Source: Bacteroidota bacterium (GTDB lineage Bacteria > Bacteroidota > Bacteroidia > 2-12-FULL-35-15). From it: a stretch of DNA of 64,000 nucleotides. The stretch lies in NCBI GenBank assembly GCA_947469885.1, contig CANIQT010000001.1, positions 310,001 through 374,000 of the forward strand, given 5' to 3'. Positions 52,084 to 60,158 of the stretch are shown piece by piece. The translations under genes were made by a program, and so were the position numbers. The stretch's first letter is position 1. Each line of letters starts with the position of its first letter. Below the pieces are notes generated by a model. That model was not told the origin of the DNA. It did not search any database and saw only the letters and a program-made list of their open reading frames with translations.

Positions 52084-52626
52084 TTATTGTGAAATTTTGA
52101 TGTTTAAACTAAAAAAAGAATATTTTTCGTCAACTGGAGAAAAATCGAAATTAAGTTTCTGACCTGTTTTACGGGCAATATCAATCATCCCTAATCCACC
52201 CCCGCCTTTCATTGACATCTCGCCATTATTTAGAACCAATTTATAATATTCTTTTAACTCTTCTTTTGTAAGGATATTGATATGGTCCAATCGTTTTTTT
52301 AATCCTTCAATATTTACGTTTTTTATATAATTGCCGGTAATGATATTATAGGAATTATCAATTTTGCCAATCATAAAGATGGCAGAGCGAATCTTTTCAT
52401 TCTGATCCTGCGAAACCTCATCCAAATGATGATAAAGGTTTTGAAGGCATTCCACCAACACGTTGTACACCTTCTTTTTAATTTTCGGTTCTTCTTGCAA
52501 GGTATCCAATTTGGATTCCATTATCTGCAAAACCGAAGTTAATAATTCAGAAGTTATGTCACCTTTAAAAGAAAGCATAATATTATTACGCTCCATTTTA
52601 TCGTAAAATTCATAAATGTTTAACAT
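52084..52626 (-). CDS. SiaB-family protein kinase (DUF6272)
   Basis: A 180-residue protein of the SiaB/DUF6272 family: a GHKL-type kinase related to anti-sigma kinases. Visible: NVLVECLQNLYHHLDEV, where the EC.QN segment corresponds to the N-box, and GGGGLGMIDIARKTG, the glycine-rich G-box. It is expected to phosphorylate the SiaC-like protein encoded just downstream. A -7 box (TATATTTG) lies at 52679-52686 on the minus strand, about 52 bases before the ATG. Confidence 0.85.
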   Translation of the reverse strand: MLNIYEFYDKMERNNIMLSFKGDITSELLTSVLQIMESKLDTLQEEPKIKKKVYNVLVECLQNLYHHLDEVSQDQNEKIRSAIFMIGKIDNSYNIITGNYIKNVNIEGLKKRLDHINILTKEELKEYYKLVLNNGEMSMKGGGGLGMIDIARKTGQKLNFDFSPVDEKYSFFSLNIKISQ

Positions 52627-52678
52627 CCTATATACTTTTTGAGTCTTGTTATTCCTCTTGATTCTGAATTATAGTGAG

Positions 52679-52686
52679 CAAATATA
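52679..52686 (-). promoter_or_regulatory. -7 promoter box for the siaB-siaC-like operon
   Basis: TATATTTG on the minus strand, fitting TAnnTTTG, 52 bases before the ATG at 52626. Confidence 0.45.
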
Positions 52687-52745
52687 TAAATAAGTTTAAC
52701 TAAATAAGCAGTTTACCTATTATTTTTACAATTTATTTTTCAAGT

Positions 52746-53549
52746 TTAGTTCATGTTAAATGTAAAGGTATTTCCATCAATGGTAATACTAGCCTTACTG
52801 TCGCAAGCTCCGGAGCCGTAATCTATAGTGCGGGCAGGCATTCCGTCTGGGGTTATTTCTAACCTACCAGCCTCCATCCATGAGCAGTTGGCCCGTTTAA
52901 TTATTGGTGATGTAATGTTTACTTTGTATGATTTTCCGTTACGGTCCTTACCTGTTGTGGTGCCAGTTGTAGAAAACACATCGTCTATTGCATCAAGGGT
53001 AGCTATTCCTTCGGTTTGCGTAACTGTTCTATCAGAACTCCATTCCAAATTCCATGTTGGAGATACGCACTTGCCACCAACAATATTATTAGTAAACGAA
53101 TTGGCACCGTGAATAATGATGATACTATCTGCTGCATATTGAACCCAATTACCTCCTAAAGTATTTGCAACAAAATAATCCACTAACTTCACTACCGCAA
53201 TGGTTCCAGTTATGTGCCAACGGTTGTCAAATCTAACTATCATCTGTCCTTTACGAACTTTATGGTCAATCGAATCTTGAATTCCTACTGTTCCGTAATC
53301 AATGGTCATTGATCTAGGGAATCCCATGGTGGTATCTCCAACTGTTACGGTTGGGTTGCTTTTCACTCCTTGTTCTTTGATGGTAATACTGTTAATGACT
53401 TGAATACGGCTGTTAAACTCCCCTTCGCAAACGGCATTATCCACAGCTCCCTGAGTTTCGGTATCTGGGGTTTCTTTCTTACAAGAGTTTAATGTTAAGA
53501 AAGTAATACAAACGGTTAGAATGGTTGCAACTGATAAAATTCGTCTCAT
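52746..53549 (-). CDS. lipoprotein of unknown function
   Basis: A 267-residue protein with lipoprotein signal MRRILSVATILTVCITFLTLNSC, then KKETPDTETQG. The mature part is beta-rich, with repeated two-strand units (SMTIDYGTVG, MIVRFDNRWHITGTI, ITIDGNTFTFNMN). Such lipoproteins occur widely in Bacteroidota without assigned role. It lies between the PP2C sensor and the SiaB/SiaC pair on the same strand, so it might report to or be controlled by that pathway; this is position only. Its -7 box TAAATTTG is at 53591-53598. Confidence 0.6.
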   Translation of the reverse strand: MRRILSVATILTVCITFLTLNSCKKETPDTETQGAVDNAVCEGEFNSRIQVINSITIKEQGVKSNPTVTVGDTTMGFPRSMTIDYGTVGIQDSIDHKVRKGQMIVRFDNRWHITGTIAVVKLVDYFVANTLGGNWVQYAADSIIIIHGANSFTNNIVGGKCVSPTWNLEWSSDRTVTQTEGIATLDAIDDVFSTTGTTTGKDRNGKSYKVNITSPIIKRANCSWMEAGRLEITPDGMPARTIDYGSGACDSKASITIDGNTFTFNMN

Positions 53550-53590
53550 GTTTTTGTGTTTTGGTACCTTGCTTTTTAAAAATACAGCGG

Positions 53591-53598
53591 CAAATTTA
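53591..53598 (-). promoter_or_regulatory. -7 promoter box for the lipoprotein gene
   Basis: TAAATTTG on the minus strand, 41 bases before the ATG at 53549. Confidence 0.45.
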
Positions 53599-53631
53599 CT
53601 AAAATTAATAATAACACCAACAAACGTTGCT

Positions 53632-56600
53632 TTAAAACCTAATGCCTACCACCAAAATATCGTCAACCTGTGCAATATCTCCTCTCCACGAATTGAAAGC
53701 ATTTACAAGAATTTCGTTCTGCTCTTTCATGGTTTTATTTTGAATAGAAATCAGTAGTTCGTAAAACCGTTTAACCATAAACTTTTTACCTTTTTCACCA
53801 CCAAACTGGTCGGCATAACCATCCGAAGCCAAATAAATAGTATCGCCTTTGGTTAGATTTGCTGATTTGTTTGTAAAGTGAGGCTCTGCTCCAAATTGAG
53901 AACCGCCAATTGGAAATTTGTCTGCCTCCAGTTTTTCGAACTTCGTGTTATTGATAATAATTAAAGGGCGAAGTGCTCCTGCAAATTGCAATTCATTAGT
54001 TTCAATGTCAATCGAACATATTGCCACATCCATTCCATCGCTGGTGTCCACTACATTTGTTCCCTGTCGCAATGCAGCTTGAATGCCTTGATGCAGGGCA
54101 ATCAATATTTCTGCTGGGCTAGTAATACCATCTTCGCTCACAATCTGATTCAATAAATTATGACCTATCATACTCATAAATGCACCAGGGACTCCATGAC
54201 CGGTGCAATCTACTACAGCAATAATATTTTTCCCGTTTTTTGCACCAAACCAGTAAAAGTCGCCACTCACAATATCTTTTGGTTTGTACAAAATAAATGA
54301 ATTGGGAAAATGTTTGAAAATAAGTTCCAATGGTGGAAGCACTGCTAACTGTATTCGTTTTGCATATTGAATGGAACTGGTGATGTCTCTGTTTTTCTGA
54401 GCCAGTTCAATGGTTCGCTCTGCTACTTTTTCTTCCAATATTTTATTTTCCTTTTTTATGGCTCTGGTGCGATAACTGAAAAACCCCCATAAACCAGCAA
54501 TAATAAGTAAAATACAAAGAGCGTAAAACCAATTTGTTTTCCAGAAAGGAGGAGTAATATGTATAATCAGTGTTGCCCCTTTACTGTCCCACTCTCCGTT
54601 ATTATTTGCGGCAACCACCCTAAATACATAAGTGCCTCCACTCAACTGAGTATAGCTGGTATATCGCTGTGTGCTTGGCTGAGACCAATCGGCATCCACC
54701 CCTTCCAGTTTATATTTGTATTTATTTTTGCCCGGCATTTGATAATTTAATGCTGCAAAATCGAAAGAAAAAAAGTTTTCGCGCCACGAAAGTTCAATGT
54801 ATTTTTTGTCGTAAATCAATGTATCTAGTTGCACTTCTTTGCCCGAACGCTTGAACCCGATAATATGAACAGGAGGAATGTTTTTATTTTTCTGTGTAAT
54901 GTTTGGGTTAAAAACATTTAATCCGTTTACTCCACCCAAAAACAATTCTCCTTTTTTATTTTGAAAATAGGCTCCCTGGTTAAACTCCAATCCCTGCAAA
55001 CCATCGTTTGCATCAAAGTTGGTAAAGGCATCTCCGTTTTGGTTATCAGCATCAGGATTAAATTTTGATATGCCTTTATTGGTGCTCATCCAAATGTTTC
55101 CCGATTTATCAAACAGCACACTATAAATAACATCATTGGGCAGTCCATCCCTTTCAAAATAAAAATCGAATTTTCCTGTTTTAAGATTCAACTTGTTTAA
55201 TCCACACTGCGTGCCAAACCACATGTTTCCTTTGCTATCTTCATTCATAGAAAGCACCGTGTTAGAACTTATACTATTTCTGTCTTTTTCGTTATGAGTA
55301 TAATAACTAAATGTTTTTTTTATGGCATCCAATCGGTTCACTCCTCCCCCATCAGTAGCAATCCAAATGTTGTGTTTACTATCTTCGAAGGTGAGATAAA
55401 TTTTATCAACATTCAACCCATTATCTTTATTATACTTTTTAAATTGTTTAGTCAGTTTATTGTAAACAAAAACTCCCGCACCATAAGTTGACACCCATAT
55501 TTTATGTTGAGAATCTTCAAAAATATTAATGATAGTGCCTGAATTAATGTCTTGAAATTGGGGGTAAGATGTTATCTCTTTTGTTTTTTTATTATAAGAG
55601 TTCAACCCGTTTCCATAGGTACCCACCCAGATGATTCCATCGCTATCTTCACAAAGCGACAGTATAGAATTATTACTTCCCGGAGATAATTTTGGGTATT
55701 GCTGATACGAGTCTGTTTGCAAATCGAGCGAAGACAAACCTCCTTTATCAGTGCCAATCCAAAGCACACTATCCCTGTCTTGCATGATGGTAAAAACAGT
55801 ATTGCTTTGCAAACTATTGGTTGAATTATCCCGTTTTTTAATATTTTTGAACCTGCTAGTATTTGGAAAATATACATTAACTCCCCCACCTTCGGTACCT
55901 ATCCATTTGGTTCCTGCTCTATCATGATAAATACAACGGATGGTGTTATTGTTGAGCCCATCCACATTTTTTTCATCGTATGTGATGTGCTGAAAAAGCC
56001 CTGTTTTATTATTATACAAATCAATTCCGTTTCCGTAAGTTGCTATCCACAAAATATTGTTTTCATCTTTGTTTATGCTCGTTATCCGGTTGTTCGACAG
56101 ACTTTGTTTGTTTTTGTTATCGTGTTTAAACTGTTGAATAAAGGTATTGGTGTGGGTGTCGAAAAACTGAAGCCCCTTGCCATAGGTTCCTAAAATCAGG
56201 TTTCCTCTTTCATCTTCATACATGGTTCGAATAATGTTTATGTTCTCCGAAGATTCATCTCCTGCAATTTCGGGCTGACGGTAATTAATAAATTTTTTTG
56301 TCTTTTTGGTGTATGAATAAATTCCTCCACCAGGAGTACCAAACCACAAACGTCCATCGCGCGAATACATGATACATGATGGTCGGCTGTTAAATGTAAA
56401 ATTGCTGTTTTTCTTATTATTCAGAAAGACGGAAAATTTTCCGGTTTGCGGATCGTACATGTCCAAAGCCGTATCGTTGCCTATCAGCAGCTTTCCTTCA
56501 TCGTTCTGAAAAATGGCATACACCTGATCGTTGCTCAACGAATTGGAATCGCCCGGAATATGAAGATGGGATTTGAATTTTCCGGTGCTTAAATTATATT

Positions 56601-56937
56601 CGTTTACACCTCCACCGGCAGTGCCAATCCAGAGAGTACTGTTGTTGTCTTCGTAAATGGTATTGATAAAATTATTGGAAATAGAATTGCTGTCAGCCGG
56701 ATTGTGTTTAAATGTTTTGATATTGTATCCGTCATATTTGTTCAAACCATCCTGTGTACCAAACCACATAAACCCGCGACTGTCCTGCAATATGCAGTTG
56801 ACTACACCTTGCGACAAATCATTTTCTTCGGTGATGTGTGTGAAACGAAAATTCTGTGCATAGCCAGAAAACGAATACACAAGCAGCAATGCCCCTGCAA
56901 TTAATTTTAATAAAAATGATTGTGATTTCAAAAACAT
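53632..56937 (-). CDS. propeller sensor with PP2C/SpoIIE phosphatase output
   Basis: A 1101-residue membrane sensor starting at ATG 56937. Order: signal peptide, about fourteen reg_prop blades (motifs such as MWFGTQDGLNKYD) forming two periplasmic seven-bladed propellers, a Y_Y_Y domain (about 730-790), one membrane helix (about 805-825), a coiled coil, and a SpoIIE-type PP2C domain. The phosphatase has VVDCTGHGVPGAFMSMIG, YLASDGYADQFGG and QVDDILVV, with the metal-binding Asp residues in place. Most reg_prop sensors end in a histidine kinase; this one should dephosphorylate a SiaC/anti-anti-sigma-like protein instead. The siaB-siaC-like pair is about 1 kb downstream. Confidence 0.88.
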   Translation of the reverse strand: MFLKSQSFLLKLIAGALLLVYSFSGYAQNFRFTHITEENDLSQGVVNCILQDSRGFMWFGTQDGLNKYDGYNIKTFKHNPADSNSISNNFINTIYEDNNSTLWIGTAGGGVNEYNLSTGKFKSHLHIPGDSNSLSNDQVYAIFQNDEGKLLIGNDTALDMYDPQTGKFSVFLNNKKNSNFTFNSRPSCIMYSRDGRLWFGTPGGGIYSYTKKTKKFINYRQPEIAGDESSENINIIRTMYEDERGNLILGTYGKGLQFFDTHTNTFIQQFKHDNKNKQSLSNNRITSINKDENNILWIATYGNGIDLYNNKTGLFQHITYDEKNVDGLNNNTIRCIYHDRAGTKWIGTEGGGVNVYFPNTSRFKNIKKRDNSTNSLQSNTVFTIMQDRDSVLWIGTDKGGLSSLDLQTDSYQQYPKLSPGSNNSILSLCEDSDGIIWVGTYGNGLNSYNKKTKEITSYPQFQDINSGTIINIFEDSQHKIWVSTYGAGVFVYNKLTKQFKKYNKDNGLNVDKIYLTFEDSKHNIWIATDGGGVNRLDAIKKTFSYYTHNEKDRNSISSNTVLSMNEDSKGNMWFGTQCGLNKLNLKTGKFDFYFERDGLPNDVIYSVLFDKSGNIWMSTNKGISKFNPDADNQNGDAFTNFDANDGLQGLEFNQGAYFQNKKGELFLGGVNGLNVFNPNITQKNKNIPPVHIIGFKRSGKEVQLDTLIYDKKYIELSWRENFFSFDFAALNYQMPGKNKYKYKLEGVDADWSQPSTQRYTSYTQLSGGTYVFRVVAANNNGEWDSKGATLIIHITPPFWKTNWFYALCILLIIAGLWGFFSYRTRAIKKENKILEEKVAERTIELAQKNRDITSSIQYAKRIQLAVLPPLELIFKHFPNSFILYKPKDIVSGDFYWFGAKNGKNIIAVVDCTGHGVPGAFMSMIGHNLLNQIVSEDGITSPAEILIALHQGIQAALRQGTNVVDTSDGMDVAICSIDIETNELQFAGALRPLIIINNTKFEKLEADKFPIGGSQFGAEPHFTNKSANLTKGDTIYLASDGYADQFGGEKGKKFMVKRFYELLISIQNKTMKEQNEILVNAFNSWRGDIAQVDDILVVGIRF

Positions 56938-56952
56938 GAATTGATTTGGAGG

Positions 56953-56960
56953 CAAAGATA
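56953..56960 (-). promoter_or_regulatory. -7 promoter box for the propeller sensor gene
   Basis: TATCTTTG on the minus strand, 15 bases before the ATG at 56937. It makes the longer N-terminus unlikely. Confidence 0.5.
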
Positions 56961-57114
56961 GAATATTTTAAAAATGAAGAGCGGGAAATGAACAAAACAC
57001 AAGTGGTTCGGTTTGGTTCATCTCTTCACAAAAAAACAGTCCATACAACCACACAAACGAGCTCAAATGTCCTTGGTAAATTTGCAGGGTAAGGGATTTT
57101 TGTTTTTTGGTGGT

Positions 57115-57190
57115 AAGTAAAACTTGCAGGATTAATTATGTCACTAAGCCAGTAACACTAGATAAGGCTTCAGCTTATCGCCTTGGGGTA
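57115..57190 (+). repeat. TA-associated intergenic repeat, copy B1
   Basis: GTAAGTAAAACTTGC (57115-57129), then GGATTAAT, CACTAAGCC, and TAAGGCTTCAGCTTATCGCC to GGGG. In the gene sense it lies just after the stop of the RelE-like toxin. Confidence 0.6.
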
Positions 57191-57201
57191 TTAAAAGTAG
57201 G

Positions 57202-57468
57202 TTATGGGAAATTTTTATAAATATCTTTTCGGTGGTCAAAATCTATTAGGTAAATTGTTTTATCCGTATAAACAAATCCTATTCTGTAATCACCTATTTT
57301 AATTCTATATGCCGTTTTATAACCTTTTAATTTTTTACACTCTTTAATTTCTGTTATGTCTTTAGCCTGTTCAATATTTTCTATAGTTTCAGCAATATTC
57401 TTAATCACCCTCTTATCAGTAAGCTTTTTATAACTTTTTTCAAATTTCTTATTAATTGAATAATCCAT
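57202..57468 (-). CDS. RelE-family toxin
   Basis: An 88-residue protein with the RelE/YafQ-type fold: MDYSINKKFEKSYKKLTDK, a helical middle (IAETIENIEQAKDITEIK), then KLKGYKTAYRIKIGDYRIGF and DKTIYLIDFDHRKDIYKNFP. The last segment carries the conserved arginine and the H/Y residues used by ribosome-dependent mRNA nucleases of this family. Its ATG shares a base with the antitoxin stop (TAATG). It is only distantly similar to the toxin at 33995, although the promoters of the two modules are 43/44 identical. Confidence 0.82.
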   Translation of the reverse strand: MDYSINKKFEKSYKKLTDKRVIKNIAETIENIEQAKDITEIKECKKLKGYKTAYRIKIGDYRIGFVYTDKTIYLIDFDHRKDIYKNFP

Positions 57469-57698
57469 TATTCAGCATCTTTTTTAATCTGCTTCACCAA
57501 TGCAGCCTGCTCCGATTTACTCATAAAACCGTTTTTTAAACCCGATTTTATCATTCTTATTATAGCAGCATCTTCTTTATCCGAATCATCTTCTTTGGTT
57601 AAAATAATTGCATTATTCGTTTTTGCCAACTCAAGTGCCAGTTCCAGAAATTTTTTTCCTGCACTATTTTTATCATCTATTACTAATGTATGTTTCAT
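57468..57698 (-). CDS. antitoxin of the RelE-type module
   Basis: A 76-residue protein starting at ATG 57698, MKHTLVIDDKNSAGKKFLEL. An in-frame codon at 57716 lies inside the promoter and is rejected. The N-terminal IDDK...GK..LELA motif is shared with the antitoxin at 33801. The acidic centre (KEDDSDKED) and basic tail (QIKKDAE) suit toxin neutralisation, as in bacteroidal RelB-like proteins. It is coupled to the toxin gene by a TAATG overlap. Confidence 0.7.
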   Translation of the reverse strand: MKHTLVIDDKNSAGKKFLELALELAKTNNAIILTKEDDSDKEDAAIIRMIKSGLKNGFMSKSEQAALVKQIKKDAE

Positions 57699-57705
57699 AA
57701 TTATA

Positions 57706-57749
57706 TTATTTTCCACAAAGATACACCTTTTCTTTTTCTGAAATAAAAA
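57706..57749 (-). promoter_or_regulatory. 44-bp TA promoter block, copy 2
   Basis: 43 of 44 bases match 33753-33796. The -7 box TATCTTTG is at 57716-57723. Confidence 0.8.
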
Positions 57750-57782
57750 CTCCCGTACTTTCAGTAATACAGGAGTTTTTTT
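57745..57782 (-). terminator. terminator after the XRE gene
   Basis: Stem ACTCCcGTA/TACaGGAGT with A and T runs. It lies between the XRE gene and the TA promoter on the minus strand and overlaps the start of the promoter block. Confidence 0.65.
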
Positions 57783-57788
57783 GTTGAG

Positions 57789-57880
57789 GTAAGTAAAACT
57801 TACAACATTAATACATCACTAAGAACAACCGCACAAACAGCCCGACATCTTAGCGCCTACAATTATACAACTTAGTGCTT
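57789..57880 (+). repeat. TA-associated intergenic repeat, copy B2 (diverged)
   Basis: GTAAGTAAAACTTAC (57789-57803), then AACATTAAT, CACTAAG and TTAGCGCCTAC. It lies just after the stop of the XRE gene in the gene sense. Confidence 0.55.
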
Positions 57881-57888
57881 ACTGGGCA

Positions 57889-58179
57889 CTAATAGCCTTT
57901 CATCTTTGTGCCTACGGGGATATTTTCAATTAATTTATCCATTGTAATTTTAAATACGATGGCAATACGGTGTATATCCGAAGCATCTGCTACTTTTTTT
58001 TTATCACCGGATTCAATTGTTATAATCAGTCCTGGTTGAAGACCTGAAAGGGTAGCAAGTTCATATTTTGTCCAGCCCATTTCTTCTCTGTATTTAGTTA
58101 TTCTTTTGCCAAGAATACTGTTAAAGGGTTCTTTATATACTTTAATTTTATTATCAATTCTTATCAGTTTCTTTTTCAT
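57889..58179 (-). CDS. XRE-family transcriptional regulator
   Basis: A 96-residue HTH_XRE protein starting at ATG 58179; the upstream in-frame TTG at 58200 overlaps the -7 box TACATTTG (58198-58205) and is rejected. The HTH covers about residues 25-80: LGKRITKYREEMGWTKYELA, then LSGLQPGLIITIESGDKK, and IHRIAIVFKITMDKLIE. It has no obvious partner gene of its own and may be an orphan antitoxin or a regulator. It is bracketed by two copies of the TA-associated repeat and followed by its own terminator. Confidence 0.75.
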   Translation of the reverse strand: MKKKLIRIDNKIKVYKEPFNSILGKRITKYREEMGWTKYELATLSGLQPGLIITIESGDKKKVADASDIHRIAIVFKITMDKLIENIPVGTKMKGY

Positions 58180-58197
58180 TCTATTTTTTATTTTTTT

Positions 58198-58205
58198 CAA
58201 ATGTA
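58198..58205 (-). promoter_or_regulatory. -7 promoter box for the XRE gene
   Basis: TACATTTG on the minus strand, 18 bases before the ATG at 58179. Its first bases are the end of repeat copy D. Confidence 0.5.
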
Positions 58206-58285
58206 AGAAAAACTTACAATATTAATTTGGCACTAAGCCCTGCCACACTAGCTAAGGCTTCAGCTTATCGCCTACGGGGGGGCTC
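58203..58285 (+). repeat. TA-associated intergenic repeat, copy D
   Basis: GTAAGAAAAACTTAC (58203-58217), then AATATTAAT, GGCACTAAGCCC, and GCTAAGGCTTCAGCTTATCG to CGGGG. It aligns closely with B1 and, reversed, with A1. Confidence 0.6.
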
Positions 58286-58329
58286 AGTTTATTGAACAGA
58301 CCCCAAAGCCAGCAGCAAAACAGAAGTAT

Positions 58330-58409
58330 GCGCTACTCTGACAAGAGTAGCGCCTAACCGGGTATAACGACAGGATGCCGGTTAAACACAACGTAGCGTG
58401 GACGCTACG
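58330..58409. other. cluster of three hairpins with integron-site-like boxes
   Basis: Three perfect inverted repeats occur in 80 bases: GCGCTACTCT/AGAGTAGCGC (58330-58339, 58344-58353), TAACCGG/CCGGTTA (58355-58361, 58378-58384) and CGTAGCGT/ACGCTACG (58392-58399, 58402-58409). GCCTAAC (58352-58358) and GTTAAAC (58381-58387) fit the RYYYAAC and GTTRRRY boxes of attC sites, although the site is shorter than known ones. Confidence 0.4.
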
Positions 58410-58440
58410 CTGAACGGGGTGCTTTGCTGAAAGGAAAAGA

Positions 58441-58517
58441 GTTAATTAATGACCTCCCCCATTTTGAAATAAAGAAAACAGAAATTCCATTTCTTAAATT
58501 AATGTTACATTTGTTTG
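58441..58517 (+). promoter_or_regulatory. 77-bp promoter block, copy 2
   Basis: 71 of 77 bases match 26810-26886 (minus strand), ungapped. It includes the -7 box TACATTTG at 58506-58513 and TGACCTCCCCCAT. It ends 30 bases before the ATG at 58548, the same distance as copy 1. Confidence 0.8.
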
Positions 58518-58547
58518 CTTAATGGATAACCAATTAATATTTATACT

Positions 58548-59060
58548 ATGAAAAAATATATAATCATACTTTTTGTAATATTTCATTTCAGCTTTATTAA
58601 AGGACAAAATCTTAAAGCACTTGATGATAAAGACGGTTTTAGAGACTATAAGTTTGGTGATACCATAACAAAATTTACTAACTTAAAATTGACTGAAAAA
58701 TCAAAGGACGGTAAAACTGCCTATTATAATAAAACTGACGACAAATTGAAAATTGGTGAATCGGATGTTACAATTGATTATGTGTTCTATGAAGGTCATT
58801 TTTATGAAGTATTTATGGAAACAAAAGGGTTGTCTAATAGCAAGGGTGTATTAAAGGTTTTAAATGAGTTATATGGCAATGGCTATCAAGATAATCAATA
58901 TATTGAAAAATATCTTTGGTTCGGTTCAAAAGTTACTTTATACTATAAAGAAAATTCAGTAACGAATGATGCTATAATATCTATAAGTTCTGAACCTATT
59001 AGAAAGAAAAGGAAACTAGATGAAGAATTAAAAATTAAAGAAGCCAAAAAAGATATGTGA
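58548..59060 (+). CDS. secreted protein of unknown function
   Basis: A 170-residue protein with signal peptide MKKYIIILFVIFHFSFIKGQ. The mature part starts DGFRDYKFGDTITKF, a motif seen in small secreted Bacteroidota proteins, then has beta segments (VTIDYVFYEGHFYEVFMETK) and a lysine-rich tail (RKKRKLDEELKIKEAKKDM). No function is known. Its promoter region is nearly the same as that of the element cargo gene at 26779, although the two proteins do not resemble each other beyond the signal peptide. Confidence 0.65.
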   Translation: MKKYIIILFVIFHFSFIKGQNLKALDDKDGFRDYKFGDTITKFTNLKLTEKSKDGKTAYYNKTDDKLKIGESDVTIDYVFYEGHFYEVFMETKGLSNSKGVLKVLNELYGNGYQDNQYIEKYLWFGSKVTLYYKENSVTNDAIISISSEPIRKKRKLDEELKIKEAKKDM

Positions 59061-59576
59061 TTTTTATTCTTATTCTAATTTCAAACTAAATAATCGGTTT
59101 TTTATATCAAGGCAACCGATTTAATGTTCTAAAAGGGATAGGTGCGTTTTTAAAATTACAATTAGGTAATTTATAAAGGTACTACCTTTCAACAAAAAAA
59201 TCCCCCCTTTGTGTAGGCAAAGGAGGGACTTTAAAAAATTCAGTTTCGCTAAGTGCTACGAAACCTAAGGCACACTATCTACTGAATAACAATTTCCCCA
59301 CATTTCCAAACCCTAATTTCTTTCAAAATATTTTTCAGCCTTTTACTGGTGTTTCCAAGGCAAAAAAGGGTAAAAAATAAGGGAATCCCCTATAGCCCTG
59401 AAACCCAATAAAATGGTTTTGGTACTATGGTTATTGGGTTTAAAAGGCAATTGGCTCTGTAACAGTTAACTATGGCTTGTTTCCCATTAGGGATTCTAAA
59501 AAACAGAAGCACTTTAAAAGTGATTTTTCTGAATTTAGTGGTTAAAAACACCGTTTTTCGCCCCAAATAACGGAAA
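59061..59576. other. non-coding stretch before the minisatellite
   Basis: No credible gene. It holds the terminator-like hairpin at 59201-59228 and an 11-base inverted repeat AAACCCAATAA/TTATTGGGTTT (59401-59411, 59431-59441). Confidence 0.4.
59201..59228. terminator. terminator-like hairpin
   Basis: TCCCcCCTTT/AAAGGaGGGA stem with an 8-base loop, preceded by seven A residues. On the minus strand this gives a stem plus T-run; on the plus strand it follows the gene at 58548 by 140 bases. Confidence 0.5.
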
Positions 59577-59821
59577 GAGATAGGCATCTATGCTTTGGAG
59601 ATGGGCATCTATGGTTTGGAGATGGGCATCTATGCTTTGGAGATGGGCATCTATGCTTTGGAGATAGGCATCTATGCTTTGGAGATAGGCATCTATGGTT
59701 TGGAGATAGGCATCTATGCTTTGGAGATAGGCATCTATGCTTTGGAGATAGGCATCTATGCTTTGGAGATGGGCATCTATGCTTTGGAGATAGGCATCTA
59801 TGCTTTGAAGATAGGCATCTC
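59577..59821. repeat. 21-bp minisatellite, 11 full copies plus a partial
   Basis: The unit GAGAT(A/G)GGCATCTATG(C/G)TTTG is repeated 11 times without interruption from 59577 to 59807, then a partial unit begins AAGATAGGCATCTCT. Only two positions vary between full units. The 21-base length keeps all frames open, so ORFs over it on both strands are by-products. Confidence 0.92.
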
Positions 59822-59875
59822 TTGGGCATTGTTCAGGGAAAAAAAACGAAAAGGTAGAAGTTTAATAAAAAAATA

Positions 59876-59902
59876 CCCCCGAAAACATCCCGTTTTCGAG
59901 GG
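59876..59902 (-). terminator. terminator retained after a decayed Fn3 gene
   Basis: CCCTCGAAAAC/GTTTTCGGGGG stem with loop GGGAT, followed by TATTTTTTTATT on the minus strand. It lies just after the pseudogene stop. Confidence 0.7.
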
Positions 59903-59944
59903 TATCCGTTCCAGGCGAAACCTGCAAACTATACTACAGGTGGT

Positions 59945-60067
59945 TTATTGTCCCATAAAAGTGGCGGTTTCGCTCCATTTACCTTTTCCGTGAGTATTGC
60001 CGGCTGCAATGCGAATCGAGTATTCTGTTCCTTTCGTCAAATCGCGCAAAATAATGCGGTAAGATTT
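59945..60067 (-). pseudogene. C-terminal remnant of an Fn3-domain protein
   Basis: The minus strand encodes about 40 residues, KSYRIILRDLTKGTEYSIRI and AAGNTHGKGKWSETATFMGQ, then a stop. This is the end of a fibronectin type III domain. An in-frame TAG lies immediately upstream (60068-60070), and the preceding DNA holds the promoter of the gene at 60159. The 5' part of the gene has therefore been lost, while its terminator remains. Confidence 0.6.
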
Positions 60068-60131
60068 CTAAAATGCGATTTTGGTTTAATAACCTTTAAT
60101 AACTATAATTTTTTTTCTTGAGATAAAAATT

Positions 60132-60139
60132 TACATTTG
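60132..60139 (+). promoter_or_regulatory. -7 promoter box
   Basis: TACATTTG fits TAnnTTTG, 19 bases before the ATG at 60159. Confidence 0.5.
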
Positions 60140-60158
60140 TCCATCAAACAAATAACCT

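Noticed and set aside
59390-59587. 65-residue minus-strand ORF
   Set aside because: It overlaps an inverted repeat and the minisatellite start, with no signal, motif or promoter.
59577-59821. CRISPR array
   Set aside because: The 21-base units follow each other without spacers and no cas gene is present.
59595-59993. 132-residue ORF of GIYALE-type repeats on the plus strand (and a CLSPKHR-type ORF on the minus strand)
   Set aside because: Both arise from the 21-base minisatellite, which keeps all frames open. There is no promoter box or signal peptide, and the plus-strand ORF runs through the Fn3-gene terminator.
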